Origin: Cryoendolithus antarcticus
Lineage: Eukaryota > Ascomycota > Dothideomycetes > Cladosporiales > Cladosporiaceae
Direction: 5' to 3'
Length of the DNA stretch: 64,000 nucleotides
Assembly (NCBI GenBank): GCA_002077065.1
Contig: NAJO01000068.1
Coordinates: 62,001-126,000 of the forward strand
The translations under genes and the position numbers were made by a program. The notes under the pieces were generated by a model. That model saw only the letters and a list, made by a program, of their open reading frames with translations, did not search any database and was not told the DNA's origin. Numbering within the stretch: the stretch's first letter is position 1; the number at the start of each line of letters is the position of its first letter. Of the stretch, positions 41,791 to 52,327 are shown one piece after another.

Positions 41791-44739
41791 GTTGGAAGTG
41801 ATAATACAGGCGGGCCAGGGCCGGTAGTGTGTATGAATGTGTTGTATAACTTGTCGATCATGAGTGGTAGGGTAGAGGCTACCAGAATGGACTCAAGGTG
41901 TGTTTGACGAAGGAAGCAGCGCCGCTAGTGGATTAATCCTGCACTCGTGATCGCGATAACTCGTACTTGGTAGCCAGTAAGCTGGTGAGTGAAGTAGTAA
42001 TCTCTACGAGGAAGTGAGGTTGAGCAAGAGCCCGAAAGGCACAGTGATGGATGGTGCGAGTAACAGATCGCAGTGAAGGACACAGTGTGCAGTCCAATCT
42101 GCGGTACACTCAATATTGGTGTTCAAGTCAACCTTGGGTTTCTCAGAGGAGATGCCCACCCCATCCTTTTTCAGCCCTTCACTTGGTATGTCCCGAATCG
42201 ATGGCGGTGCGCGATCCGTTAGCTAGCGGGGCGTCACGCTCAGCGCAATGATCCATCTCCATGCTAGCTAAGGAGGATGCAACCCTCGCAGTGCCTTATG
42301 CGAGTATTTGGGATCAGCAAACCGTCCCGCGCTGCCATCTTGGGAAGGTAGACTATACTCGAGGGGCAGGTCTGCCGCTGTGCGCAGCAGACCTTGATAC
42401 GCCGCAGCCAAATCACCGAGGCGTACAACTGATTTCAGTGAGGCGTGGGAGATGGAAGGCAGTTATATGCAATTGCGGAAATTTTTTAGAGACGCAAATG
42501 CAAAGCGTGCATCTCGCCTGCAGCTATCCGTCCTCTGGAAGCCCTTTGTGACCAGGTCCCTTGTTCGGCAGCTTGGTCCTGCGGTCAAGCAAAACCATCA
42601 CCACTCCCGCAACAATGAGTCTCAGGGTGTGTGGCCGCTGGCTACGTGCGCCTCCCTCGCCGACAAGCCGCAACATGGTGGTAGCCGACGTTCGACGCAT
42701 CGTATCTGGTATGTGTAATCGACTATGCTGCTGAAGATTGACCGGTGAGTAAATCTTATCAATGGGAGGATGGCCCAGTGTGTCGGGCTTTGGAACACGA
42801 ACGCATTACAAGGCTCGCACATGCTCGGTACGGTCAGCCTACGCGATGTAGCTGTCGAATCACACAGCCCGAGAAGCACATATTCAGGACCAAGTCGCTC
42901 CTCGCTAGAGCTTTCGATGTGGTGCCAGACGCGTGGAAGTTCGCCAGCGTACCGTGAGTCCAGCTGTCAAAGGGGTCCACGCGACTGCGGGCCGACAGCA
43001 CCCCTGCGTCCGCTGCATGCAGAGACGCTACAACCAATGCTGTGACTAGCGCTGCTTTTTTGCTGGAAGGAGCTTCAATACTGTATCCTCTCCGGTTACT
43101 GCACGACTGTTCCCACAATGGTTGGTCCAGGTAGTAGAATTGACAGAATTGGGACCCGATGACCAGCAAAGATATTCGAGCCCACAGCTTCGCTGTAGTC
43201 CATGCTCCATTGTCTGTAGCGTAAGAAAGGACATGTGGACGCCGGATGCTACAGTGCCGCACACCATAGTCACATACAGGTTGGACGCCGAATGTCTTCA
43301 CGCCACGCAGACATTACCAATGGGAAGACCAATTGCATGGTCGATTGATGCAACCAGCACAAGCCGTCAAGCGAGCTCTCCACTTTCGTCACACGCTGGT
43401 GTTCCACCTGTCTGATGTTCGGGAGACCAGTCAACCTGCCTGACTCGATACCATTAGTCGTGGACGATGCCTTTTGGTGAGGAATCCGGGTGGGTGTACA
43501 CGTCATAGACTGAGTCTGGCGGTCTGGAAGCGCCAAATGCGCCACATGTCTGACTCAGACTCTAGGAGCAGTCCATACTAGAGCGTAGGGTCGGGATAAC
43601 ATTGCGTTTCGAAGACTGCTGTCATCGGTGTCGCGGTGATTGCTGTGTACTGCACCCGAGTCAGGACTGCGCCGGTTCCGCGTCGACATCAGGTTCGCAT
43701 AGGGACTCCGAGAAACCTACGCGAGACGGGCCCACAGCGTGGAAGCGGGACCCAGCCTTGCGTCATTTATGCAATCGTTACACGATACCATCCGCTGCCT
43801 ATGGCTTCATCAGACGGTGCGGTCAAGACGTGGAGCCTGCCAAGCGCGGGAGCGGACTTGCCCGGTGTGCTTATGCCAAGGCTATGGAGTGCTTTCCGAA
43901 TGATTCCTCGAAATGAGGATCCAAAGCAGGCGTGGGATCGAGATCTGGGCTCTAGAAACCCATATGTATGCGCTCGCCTGTTGTTCTCCCGAACTCGCGA
44001 GCCGTGGGCCAGAGGATTAGCTACCGCCAAGAGTGAAGACGGATGGTGATAGGTGGAAGACAAGACACTTCAGACTCATGGCCCAGCACGAAAATCACCA
44101 TCCTAATTCATGAACTTGGAAGCAGAGAGGGGCCGACTCATGTGCAATGCTCAGTCGTAATTTGGTGACACCGATATGCGCAGTTTGACTCTCTCCCGAC
44201 TGGAAACATGAGATCGAGCCGACCAGGGGCATGACGGTGATTACGATCGTTTGGGAGGCAGGAGCGAGACGTTCATTGACCTTTACATTTCGCAAACTGC
44301 CCACGTACCTCCTCATAGCGATACTTAAAGATTGACAGACCACCGGCGATAAATGGCGTCGCAATGCCTTCACTTCGATCTGAGATTGCGAATGGCTAGC
44401 ATTAGTACGGAGGCGAACCTAAATCCGTAGAAGGCTTTCGTGGGCAGCACGCCTACATTCGACGCGGTCAGGACTGGTCGTGACGACCAATGGTCATGTC
44501 ATGAAATGATCGATGGTGGGCAAACGAATGCGGGTAATAATCTGGGTGAAGTACACATGAGTGATGAATCGATTTCCTTGATCACGACTTTCATCGCATT
44601 ACGCTCCCATTGCGCAGCCTGATCCCCAATCACATACCGTTCATTAATGTCTGCGCATCAACTGAAATCTCTTCCACTATTGACAATCGCTGCGAAGACC
44701 ATCCACGCCCCACACCGCTCTATCGGATCGGCACTCAGC
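41791..44739. other. Gene-poor stretch, 2.9 kb
   Basis: The longest gene-free stretch of the window. Both strands carry many 60-155-codon frames that overlap each other and have no recognisable domain. A hydrophobic segment that looks like a signal peptide but lacks an ATG lies on the minus strand near 43010-43090. No transposon ends, long repeats, tRNA or strong base-composition shift were seen by eye. Confidence 0.55.
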
Positions 44740-45211
44740 CTACAATCCCGACTTCGGCTCCTTGTGCACATTGTGCTGATTGCTCGCATTGCTCAACCCA
44801 CTGCAATTCGTGCAGTTCGTGCATGAAATGCAGGAGCTGCAACTATACTGGTGATCAGCGCCTCTCTCACAAACAGGAGCTGTAGTTCCAGCATCTGCGA
44901 ACAGCTTACCTTTTCATATTGGAACAGTGACTCAGGCGATCGCTGTCGCGGCATGTTGGGACGATCAGCTCGTGCAACTTATGTGAAGAAGATATCTACA
45001 TACAATTGGTGGAGTGGTCCGAGTCCTCGCAGGCGACCATGTTGGAACAATGGTCTAGACGGCTGCTGTTGGTGCCTGGAGGGAGGGTCAGTGATCTGGG
45101 ACCTTGAGGCGTGGCGGAGGGCATGGGGTACTTACAATTGCTACTGTTGCTGCAGTCTTTGCAATTCGTCATGTTGCCACAGTCCTTGTTTCCGTCCTGG
45201 TCGACAGGCAT
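44740..45211 (-). CDS. Candidate four-exon cysteine-rich small protein
   Basis: Proposed exons 45136-45211, 45000-45075, 44910-44942 and 44740-44842 give 95 residues with 13 cysteines; introns are 60, 57 and 67 bp. The start MPVDQDGNKDCGNMTNCKDC is followed by repeated elements: SSRLDHCSNMVAC in exon 2, DRLSHCSNMK in exon 3, and five C-x2-C-spaced cysteines (CSSCISCTNCTNC) in exon 4. Exons 1 and 2 are each 76 nt and both reach N-C next to a donor. There is no signal peptide, so a cytosolic metal-binding or metallothionein-like role is conceivable but unproven. Intron 1 has a strong GTAAGT donor, CTGAC and a CCCTCCCTCCAG acceptor; it is also a multiple of three with no stop, so retention would still code. 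Intron 2 relies on a GTAGAT donor next to a better-looking GTATGT that would break the cysteine frame; that exon is the weakest part. I know no named family for it. Confidence 0.48.
44763..44842. repeat. Degenerate 9-bp tandem array with TGCA core
   Basis: Units such as tgcagttcg, tgcatgaaa and tgcaggagc repeat at nine-base spacing with one longer unit in the middle. Because TGCA is its own reverse complement, the array encodes C-x2-C periodic cysteines on both strands: nine in the plus frame (44610-44885) and five in the proposed minus-strand exon 4. Confidence 0.65.
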
Positions 45212-45940
45212 GATTGGTGATTGAAAGGTGATGTTGGTCGACGGTCAGTGGTGCGTACGCTCGCTCAGTGTGACTTGGGATTGTGGACACAGCTCTCATG
45301 GAATCACAAACTACTTATTCAATTCTAAAGACCTCACACGTGAACGCCGCGACTTCACAGACGTCGACGAACTCGCGTCGCCGCTATCGCGGGTGATGCC
45401 TGATGTAGATAAAGGTCAAGCGAGGTCCAGTACGTGGCCGTGACGTTGGAGCTGCACGTAGCTATCTCGCTGCGTGCCGTCCGACCTCACTTCGTTCTGC
45501 TCACTTGCTTCGAAAATCTAAGAGCTCACGGAGAGATGAATGAACGCGTATGGCATGCCTTTATCGTTGGGCTTGTCGTCACCAATATGCTTGCGTACGC
45601 CTTTTCGGCCGAGTGACTGCTCGTGATATGACAGGCGACGCTGAACGCAACACCGCACAGGATGAACTGAAAGAAGCTGATCGTCATCGCGCATTTGTCT
45701 GTGCTATGTACGTGCAACAGTGTGCAACTGAGCGAGACTTCACTCTAATACGTACAGCCAACGTATCCCCTTTATTAACCCAGCAAACGACCACTGTTAA
45801 TCCCAACCGCAACCTGGGTATCGTTTGTGCAGCTCCCGTCCCATAACGCCGCCCGTTTGACCTGAGCATCTCACGCTGTAATCACAGCCCAGCATTACAG
45901 TCATCACTTCTCACCATGTCGCCACCGACACCTGCAATAC
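45212..45940. other. Intergenic, no supportable gene
   Basis: About 730 bases between two minus-strand genes: promoter of the cysteine-rich candidate and 3' flank of the 2EXR-like gene. A minus frame at 45684-45869 might join the latter by alternative splicing (a GTGAGT spans its stop codon), but there is no good evidence. Confidence 0.5.
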
Positions 45941-47032
45941 TCACCTCAGCCAAGCAATCCCCATGATCGTAGTCAGATCCTCCAACGTCATCCCCCCAAT
46001 CCTCGCACCTCGCTCGATCACCCTCTCCCTCCTCTCATTCACCACCCGCAATGCACTCCTCACACTAGCCAAATACATCTGACCTATATTGCCCAAGCTC
46101 GCGTCCGTTTCCCTCGCCACCCACTCGCCCTCCTCGATCTCAATCAAGATCCTCCGCCCGGGAACCTGCACCGAGAATCGTTGGATCTTGCCGAGATCCG
46201 CTGGGCGAACAGATACAGCCCAAGGCGCGAAGTACGTCTTGTCTAAGATGAATGTGTTGCGCGCCCAGTACGCTTTGCGATAGAGGTCCATTGTCTCGTA
46301 GTAGATCTGACGACAGCTGAGAATGTAGGGTTCTGGCGCCACGCGTGCGGAGGACAAAGGAATGGAAAGCGCACCCCAGCAGTCGAGCTTGACGTCTAAG
46401 AGACTGGTGAAGATCAGGAGGCGTAGTTCGGCGGGTAGGTGAGTGCAGAAGAGGGACTGGGCTTGATGAAGCGCCGGGGTTGATAAGTCCTGAGGTGCAG
46501 GTCTGCGGGTGGCGACAGTTAGGTCGCTTACATTGCTGAGCGCTGGCGCCAGTGAGACCGCACTTGCTAAGCGGTAGTTGCCGTCGAGCGTTTCTCTGAC
46601 GGCACTGAGGGTGGCTGGGTCGAGCCTGGCCACCGGCGTTCGCGCGGGAGGTCCGTTGACTCGTGCATTCCTAGCCCATGCTGAATTGGCTCGCGCGATC
46701 CTGTCGGAGGTAGTGCCTGTAGCAGAACCGACTACAGGTTGCGGACTGGTTGGTGCCGTTTGCGGAGGTGCGGCGTCTGTGTGTGTCGTATTAGGAAGAG
46801 CGGGTTTTGGGATTACACTGACGGTAAGCGGCGCGGTCGTGGGTGCTTGGCTCGCGGACGCCTCGATCATAGTCGGCGTGCTAGCGGGTGCGACTTTGGC
46901 GGAGGAGCCAAACACAGACGCCATGCGAACGAGTGAGCGTCTCTTGGGGAGTGGTTCAGCAGACGGTGGTTGCGAGCGCTTGACTCTGATGCTGCGTCCT
47001 CGACGCTTTGCGAAGATCTTAGGCAGCGCCAT
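45941..47032 (-). CDS. 2EXR/DUF7730-like F-box-related protein
   Basis: Single-exon gene for 363 residues, started at the ATG at 47032 (MALPKIFAKRRGRSIRVKRS). The first ~190 residues are basic then Ser/Thr/Ala/Pro-rich and probably disordered. The C-terminal half begins FCTHLPAELRLLIFTSLLDV and continues YILSCRQIYYETMDLYRKAY and NTFILDKTYFAPWAVSV. This LPaEiR..I...L......I...CrqiY.Ea..L.y..NtF arrangement is typical of the 2EXR/DUF7730 families, very common in dothideomycetes and distantly F-box-like. Function is unknown; roles in ubiquitin ligation have been suggested only by analogy. The stop codon lies within an AG-GTGAGT donor-like sequence, so an alternative spliced C-terminus is possible. 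Arg/Lys-rich strings near the N-terminus could be nuclear localisation signals. Confidence 0.76.
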   Translation of the reverse strand: MALPKIFAKRRGRSIRVKRSQPPSAEPLPKRRSLVRMASVFGSSAKVAPASTPTMIEASASQAPTTAPLTVSVIPKPALPNTTHTDAAPPQTAPTSPQPVVGSATGTTSDRIARANSAWARNARVNGPPARTPVARLDPATLSAVRETLDGNYRLASAVSLAPALSNVSDLTVATRRPAPQDLSTPALHQAQSLFCTHLPAELRLLIFTSLLDVKLDCWGALSIPLSSARVAPEPYILSCRQIYYETMDLYRKAYWARNTFILDKTYFAPWAVSVRPADLGKIQRFSVQVPGRRILIEIEEGEWVARETDASLGNIGQMYLASVRSALRVVNERRERVIERGARIGGMTLEDLTTIMGIAWLR

Positions 47033-47868
47033 GAGCCCAGTGTTGAAGCAATTCACTGCCAGAGGCGAAAGGCGCTGACAACGAACGTGACTCTTGCAGA
47101 ATCAACGTGCAATCACAGCTCGCGCCACGGTACTGTTGCTGACCAAAGTACGATAGCCGAGAGGTGAAGTGCAATGAGGAGAAGGTTTCAGTGAAGTCGT
47201 ACAGCCTCACCTCCGCCCGAGTCGTAGCAGGTGCGACCCACGCTGTAGACTCTTCGATGAGGCCAAGCTGTCAGAGTAGCGATGCTTCCGCTATACCAGT
47301 CAACGTTCGTGTCATACGATAGCCATCATCGCCATCTTTGAAAGGCACTTACAAGGTCCTCAGTGAGCTGAGTGATTGACTATCCACTGCTTATGCTGCT
47401 CCGATTGCGGTGATGACCGACTGCCAGTCGAGCTGAGCCACCGCCTATCACGCTATCTGCATTCTGCGAGTGGGTGTGACCTCGTGAACTACGGTGTTGG
47501 AAGTGAGGGCACGTCGTGATGACAGACTATACCATGACTAGCGCAGACAACGTCTCAGCGAATTGACAGCTGCCAACAAGGCTCGGGACGCAGTCCAAAA
47601 CGAAACCCTATCTCACCGTTGTGACTGACGGTGTGGCTGGAGATCACGCGTACCTTGGTCTAGATGCATAAACCTGCCTGCCCAGTTCAACAACAACCGC
47701 ATTCCCTTTGACCTACCTCCACCTAGAACCTTCTTCACCGCGCAAACACTTTCGCATGCAATAGCACTTCACCCACTATCATCATCTACCACGCGCAGCG
47801 GACGTCCGCGCTATGAAACTATCTCATCTCCCCATTCCGCCTTAGCGAAGCTGGGCGCATACCGAAGC
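47033..47868. other. Divergent intergenic region
   Basis: 836 bases between the 2EXR-like gene (minus) and the coiled-coil protein gene (plus), so both promoters are here. The last ~170 bases before 47869 are pyrimidine-rich (runs of cctacctccacc and ttcttcacc), as in a fungal 5' leader. No gene seen. Confidence 0.6.
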
Positions 47869-50328
47869 ATGGACGACCTGCAATCATTCCTGGTGAGCTA
47901 CGGCGGGACGGAACACCAGCAGCACGCCGACAATCGCATTCCTCATGCACGCTGCTGCTGCGGTAACCCGACGTGCGCGTACCTGAGGCAGAATCAGGCG
48001 ACCTTGGAGGACCTCGAGAGTGATGTGCAGAACGCGGCGCGGCTGGGCCAGGTAAGTGACTTCTTAGTGATGAGGCTCATTTCACGTGCATGATGTGTTG
48101 TATGTGTCGGAAGTGAAGCTTTGGGTGCGCATGTTCTGCGCGCCGGGCACGGCGCAATGTCGCAGCTTGCTTCGCCGGTTACGGTCGCGCATGGCAATGC
48201 GAAGGCGGATCGCAGGATGTCGCTGATGGAGTTTTCGCTACAGGCGCTGCTAGTACGCCATGAAGCCTATATGGCTGATGCCGAGAAGGAGCGCGTCGCA
48301 ATGGCTCAGCATATCGAGGATCTGGATGGGCAGAAGCAGGAGCTTCAAAGGACGAACGATGGACTTGTCAAGGAGAATCGCACGCTACTGGACCAATTGG
48401 AGGCTACGAACAACGCAGTCATTGAATCCGACTCCGTCTTGACCGCACTGCAGGCTACGCTTCTCTCCACACAGCAGGAGATGCAGAAGCTGTCGCAGCT
48501 TGCGAACCGTGCTGAGCTACTGGAAAAGCAGCTGGAGGAGTTTGAGAGGGAGCAGGCGGATCTGCAGGCTGCACTTGACGCGAAGGAAGATGACCGCAAG
48601 TCTTCGACGCGACGATGGAGGGAGGCTGAGCGCTCACTGGTCAGCATGCAAGACCAGCTCGAGCGGATAGAGCGCGAGGCGAGGGAGGAGAAGGAGAGGC
48701 ATGTGGAGGTGGTTGGGCGCATGGAGCGGCGGCGCGTGGTGGAGCAGGAGCTCACGAACACTAGTGGACGACTGAGAGGCGCTGCGCTGGCACGTACCTC
48801 AGACACAGGAGGCACCAATGTTGTGTCGCACTTCGTCAAAGACATCTTATCGGACAACGCGACGCTCCAATTGGGCATCGTGGAGCTCCGAGAGATGCTG
48901 CAAAACTCTAACGATGAGGTGGAAACACTGCGGCGCCAGCTGTCTGACCATCAGCCATTGGAGGATGACAACGATAGCGATCGCCCGGCACTGGGTCATA
49001 GGAATGCCAGTTTACAGGACGAGCTTTCGCATGCTGCATCCCAGGAGCTACATGTGCACCACCACTATCACGCACCCTCATCGTCTGCGCCGAAACAGGC
49101 TGGCACGTTGCGCCGTCCAAGGAAGAAGCGCTATGGTGCGATCATGCCCGGGACATTTACACCACCAGTCTCAGGAAGAAGCACGCCAAGATCGTCCATG
49201 TCCTATGGTACACCATCATCTGTTGCGACCATTTTGCAGCAGACCGCCAAGAGCGTGCCGCAACCCATATCGAGTGCCAAGCGGACATCAAGTCAATCAT
49301 ATCAGACCTACCAGAGCGTATACGGCTCATCAGGCCCAAGCTCACCACAGTCAACGGTCAATCGCTCCTCGTCACTCTTCGATCGCGTCTTCAGCGATGA
49401 TGGACGTGAGTCCTCCAGGCCCACCACACCCGACACCGAAGACCCTGGCTCTCCGATGTTCCTGCCCCAGCATAGCGAGCGTCCCTCTGGCTCTTCGATG
49501 CGTGCCTTCACTGTGCCTAACACGCTTCGCAAGCCGCAGCAGTCGTCGGTTGGACGCATCTCATTGGACTCGATCCTGGTAGAAGACCTACCACCACTTG
49601 ATCGCCACTCGCATAGTCGCAATGCGATCATTGAGGAGAACGAGAACGAGCACGAGCAACAGACCATCGACACGACCTCACCAGATGAGTACCCCAGTGC
49701 AGCCAGTCCATTTACCGACGAGTCAGCGCTAGACCTCACCAGCACGTCCTTCTACAAACCCCGCCTCCGCCGTGCCGCATCGCACGAGTCCCTCCTCTCG
49801 ATAGCAGGCATGGACATCCACACTCCGCAATCTCGGCCCTCGCACATGCTGATCTCACAGCCTGGCCTCACCTCCGGCGCCGTGCTAAGCAACATGCACG
49901 CCCAAGCTACCGCCACCCTAGGCTCGTCCTACTCCGGCGCTGGCCGGAGTCTCCTCTCCGGCATGGCAGCCGATCACCGCGCCTCTCCCAACAAGACCGT
50001 CGTCCGCAAAGAAAGTAGCTGGATCTTTGGCCGTTGGGGCGCTACGCCGGCGCCTCCCACCGCTACGATCTCCTCCGCGAAAGCCACCGCGCCTGCCGCG
50101 CAAGCGAGAGGCGGAAGCGTGATCACGGCTTTGAGCGATAAGGTGTCGACTCACAGTGCAGGTCAGGACTTGGAGGCTACGCCGAAGAAACCGAAGCCGA
50201 AGTTGAGGCCGCCTGGGATCAACCAGTCGGGGCCGATCTTTGGATTCATGCCGGAGGTGAGGGTACAGTATGCGCCTGTTATCAAGGGGCTGGATGAGGA
50301 GGCTTTGAGGAGGGCGTTGGATGAGTGA
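47869..50328 (+). CDS. Coiled-coil protein of unknown function
   Basis: Two exons, 47869-48051 and 48166-50328, in phase 0 (114-bp intron from GTAAGT to ATGTCGCAG), giving 781 residues. Exon 1 carries a small Cys-rich motif, RCCCGNPTCAYL, and the helix LEDLESDVQNAARLGQ. Exon 2 continues with SLQALLVRHEAYMADAEKER and a heptad-rich coiled coil of about 230 residues (for example IEDLDGQKQELQRTNDGLV and LLEKQLEEFEREQADLQ), then a long disordered Ser/Pro/Thr part. It closes with a conserved-looking end (PGINQSGPIFGFMPEVRVQY, then GLDEEALRRALDE). I recognise this as a conserved filamentous-fungal type but not a named protein; a scaffold at the cell cortex or cytoskeleton would be a guess. A later acceptor at CTACAG-GCGCTG is also in phase and would drop 26 residues, so the exact acceptor is uncertain. 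Confidence 0.78.
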
Positions 50329-50490
50329 AAGGGCAGGGTAAGACCGAGTGTATGGAACGGTCGGGTACGAGGAATGATTGGACTTGGATGACACTTTATG
50401 ATACCCACACTACGCGTTAACACGATTCGATTGTATATATGCCATGAACAACGCTCTTGTTAGTAGAGCAATTCCCTTGCTCCATACCCC

Positions 50491-52327
50491 TCAAATCCTC
50501 ACCTCAGCTGGCACACTTATCTCCAAAATCTCCACCCCTTTCTGCAACTCCCCCTTCGTCGGCATCTTCCCCCGCCTCATCAGTTCCGCCGACTGCGCCA
50601 TATACGGGTCCTTCATCAAGCTAGCTACAGCCACGACTTCCTCCCCTTTCGTATAATAAGCAACAAAGCTTTGCTTGCCCTCACTCACGTCCGTCTCGCC
50701 CTGGATGACCACGTCGTCGAAGCCCTGCGGAGTGTGGCCGCAGTAGCGGAGTTGGCCTCCGAGCGCGGACCAGAAGACGGGGATGAAGGATTTGGGGGGC
50801 GCGGAGGGGGAGATTATGGTGCGGGCTACCGAACGCCCGGCGTTTTGTGCGACGTCCTGGCATAAATTGTCAGCATGGGTAATCACATACGACCTCCTTG
50901 GAACAGTGTTAGGAGGCGAAGAAGCTTACCCAATGTTCTATACGAACTGGCTTGCCGGCGCCAGAGGGTCCGTGGTAGGGGTAGGTGGCGATATCGCCAA
51001 TTGCGTAGACATCCTTGACGCCAGGGAGCTGGAACTTCTCGTCGACCTTGACGGAACCGTCCTTCTCGAGCGTGATTTTGGAATTATCTTTGAGGTAATC
51101 GGTTGAAGGCCGGATGCCGACACCCTCGATCACCAGGTCCGCGGGTAGCTCAGTACCATCTTTCAATGTTACAGCACCGATCTTGGAAGAATCCGACTTC
51201 GATGGTAGACCCTTCTCGACACCAGCGGAGAGCTTGAACTTGACGCCGTTCTTCTCAAGGATCTTGCGGAAGATGGCTCCAACCTTCTTTCCCATCACCC
51301 GCTCCATGGGCTCCTCTTCCATACCGATGATCGTAACATCGTGCTTCTTGCCTGCTAGAGCATTGCCAGCCTCCATACCAATGAATGAGCTGCCAATGAC
51401 AACGACCTTCTTCCCGCCATCCTCGCCAGCAGCCTTCATGATCTCCTGCACGTCTCCGAGACCTCGTAGCTGGAAGACGTTCCCGAGATCCTTGCCATTG
51501 AGACCCTCCATTGGGAGGAACTTTGGCAGACCACCAGACGCGAGAATGAGCTTGGTGTAGTTGAAAGACTTACCACCCTCTGTGGAGACTTTCTTGGCAT
51601 CGAAGTCGACCGAGGAGACGGTCTCGCCGGTGATCATGTCGACATTGCCCTCCTTGTAGAACTCCTCTGGTCTCCATTGAATGGCTTTGAGGTCTGTGAT
51701 GAGAGCTTTTGAAAGCTTAGTCCGGTCGATAGGCAGGTATGGCTCGCGGCCAATGACTGTGATCTTGCCGGTGTAGCCCCCAATCCGGAGCTCCTCGATC
51801 GCGCCCTGAGCTCCACCACCAGCTCCGACAATGATGGTATGCTCAGCCTCGTTCGGCTTAACCGAGCACTTGATCGTCCCCTTACACCTGCCAGCCTTGA
51901 TCACGCTCTCCTCTCCTGTAATGTAGACGCCATCCTCCTTCTCCTCGACCTTGAACTTCGCCAGTGGGTCGAGGGCAGGTGCATCCTCAACGTCTCCGGT
52001 AGCAATCTTGAAGCATGCTCCATGCCAGGGGCAGGTGATGCGGCCATCACCTGTCACTATGCCCTTTACGAGAGGAGCGCCGTAATGCGTGCAGTTCGGG
52101 GACATAGCGTGCAGGCCATCTTGGGCTTTCACTAGGAGGACTTTGCCACCTTCTATGCCTTCGACTTCGGCTTCTTGCTTCTGGCCGTTCTTCAAGCTGA
52201 GCTTGGTGATGTCTTTGAGCTTATATTGGGTCGCCATGGTGCGGATTCGTGATGTTGTGGATTGAAAGGGTCTACTAAAGGCTTGTGGACGAAGAAATGA
52301 AGATAGTAGACGGGAAGCTGATGGCAT
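50491..52327 (-). CDS. Rieske-domain AIF-like NAD(P)H oxidoreductase (AIFM3 type)
   Basis: Two exons, 50930-52327 and 50491-50856, with a 73-bp intron (GTAAGC...GCTGAC...TGCCAG), joining as RIEHW-DVAQNAGRS; 587 residues. The N-terminal Rieske 2Fe-2S domain has both ligand pairs: Cys79/His81 in NCTHYGAPL and Cys99/His102 in CPWHGACF. Then comes a two-dinucleotide-binding flavoprotein: the FAD motif TIIVGAGGGAQGAIEELR (GxGxxA), the NAD(P)H motif VVVIGSSFIGMEAGNAL, and DVYAIGDIATYP closing the FAD domain. A C-terminal dimerisation-like region follows. This is the AIFM3/AIFL layout, also like bacterial ferredoxin reductases. The first 30 residues (MPSASRLLSSFLRPQAFSRP) look like a mitochondrial presequence; an internal Met at 52237 would give a cytosolic form. 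Electron donor and acceptor are unknown. Confidence 0.94.

Noticed and set aside
42834..43301. Minus-strand 155-codon frame in the gene-poor island
   Set aside because: Only the short signal-like segment is notable; the remainder is not protein-like, so it is not called as a gene.
44610..44885. Plus-strand 91-codon frame with nine cysteines at C-x2-C spacing
   Set aside because: Explained by the palindromic TGCA repeat read on the other strand; its upstream half has no features, whereas the minus strand has splice sites and repeated motifs. Kept as an alternative only.
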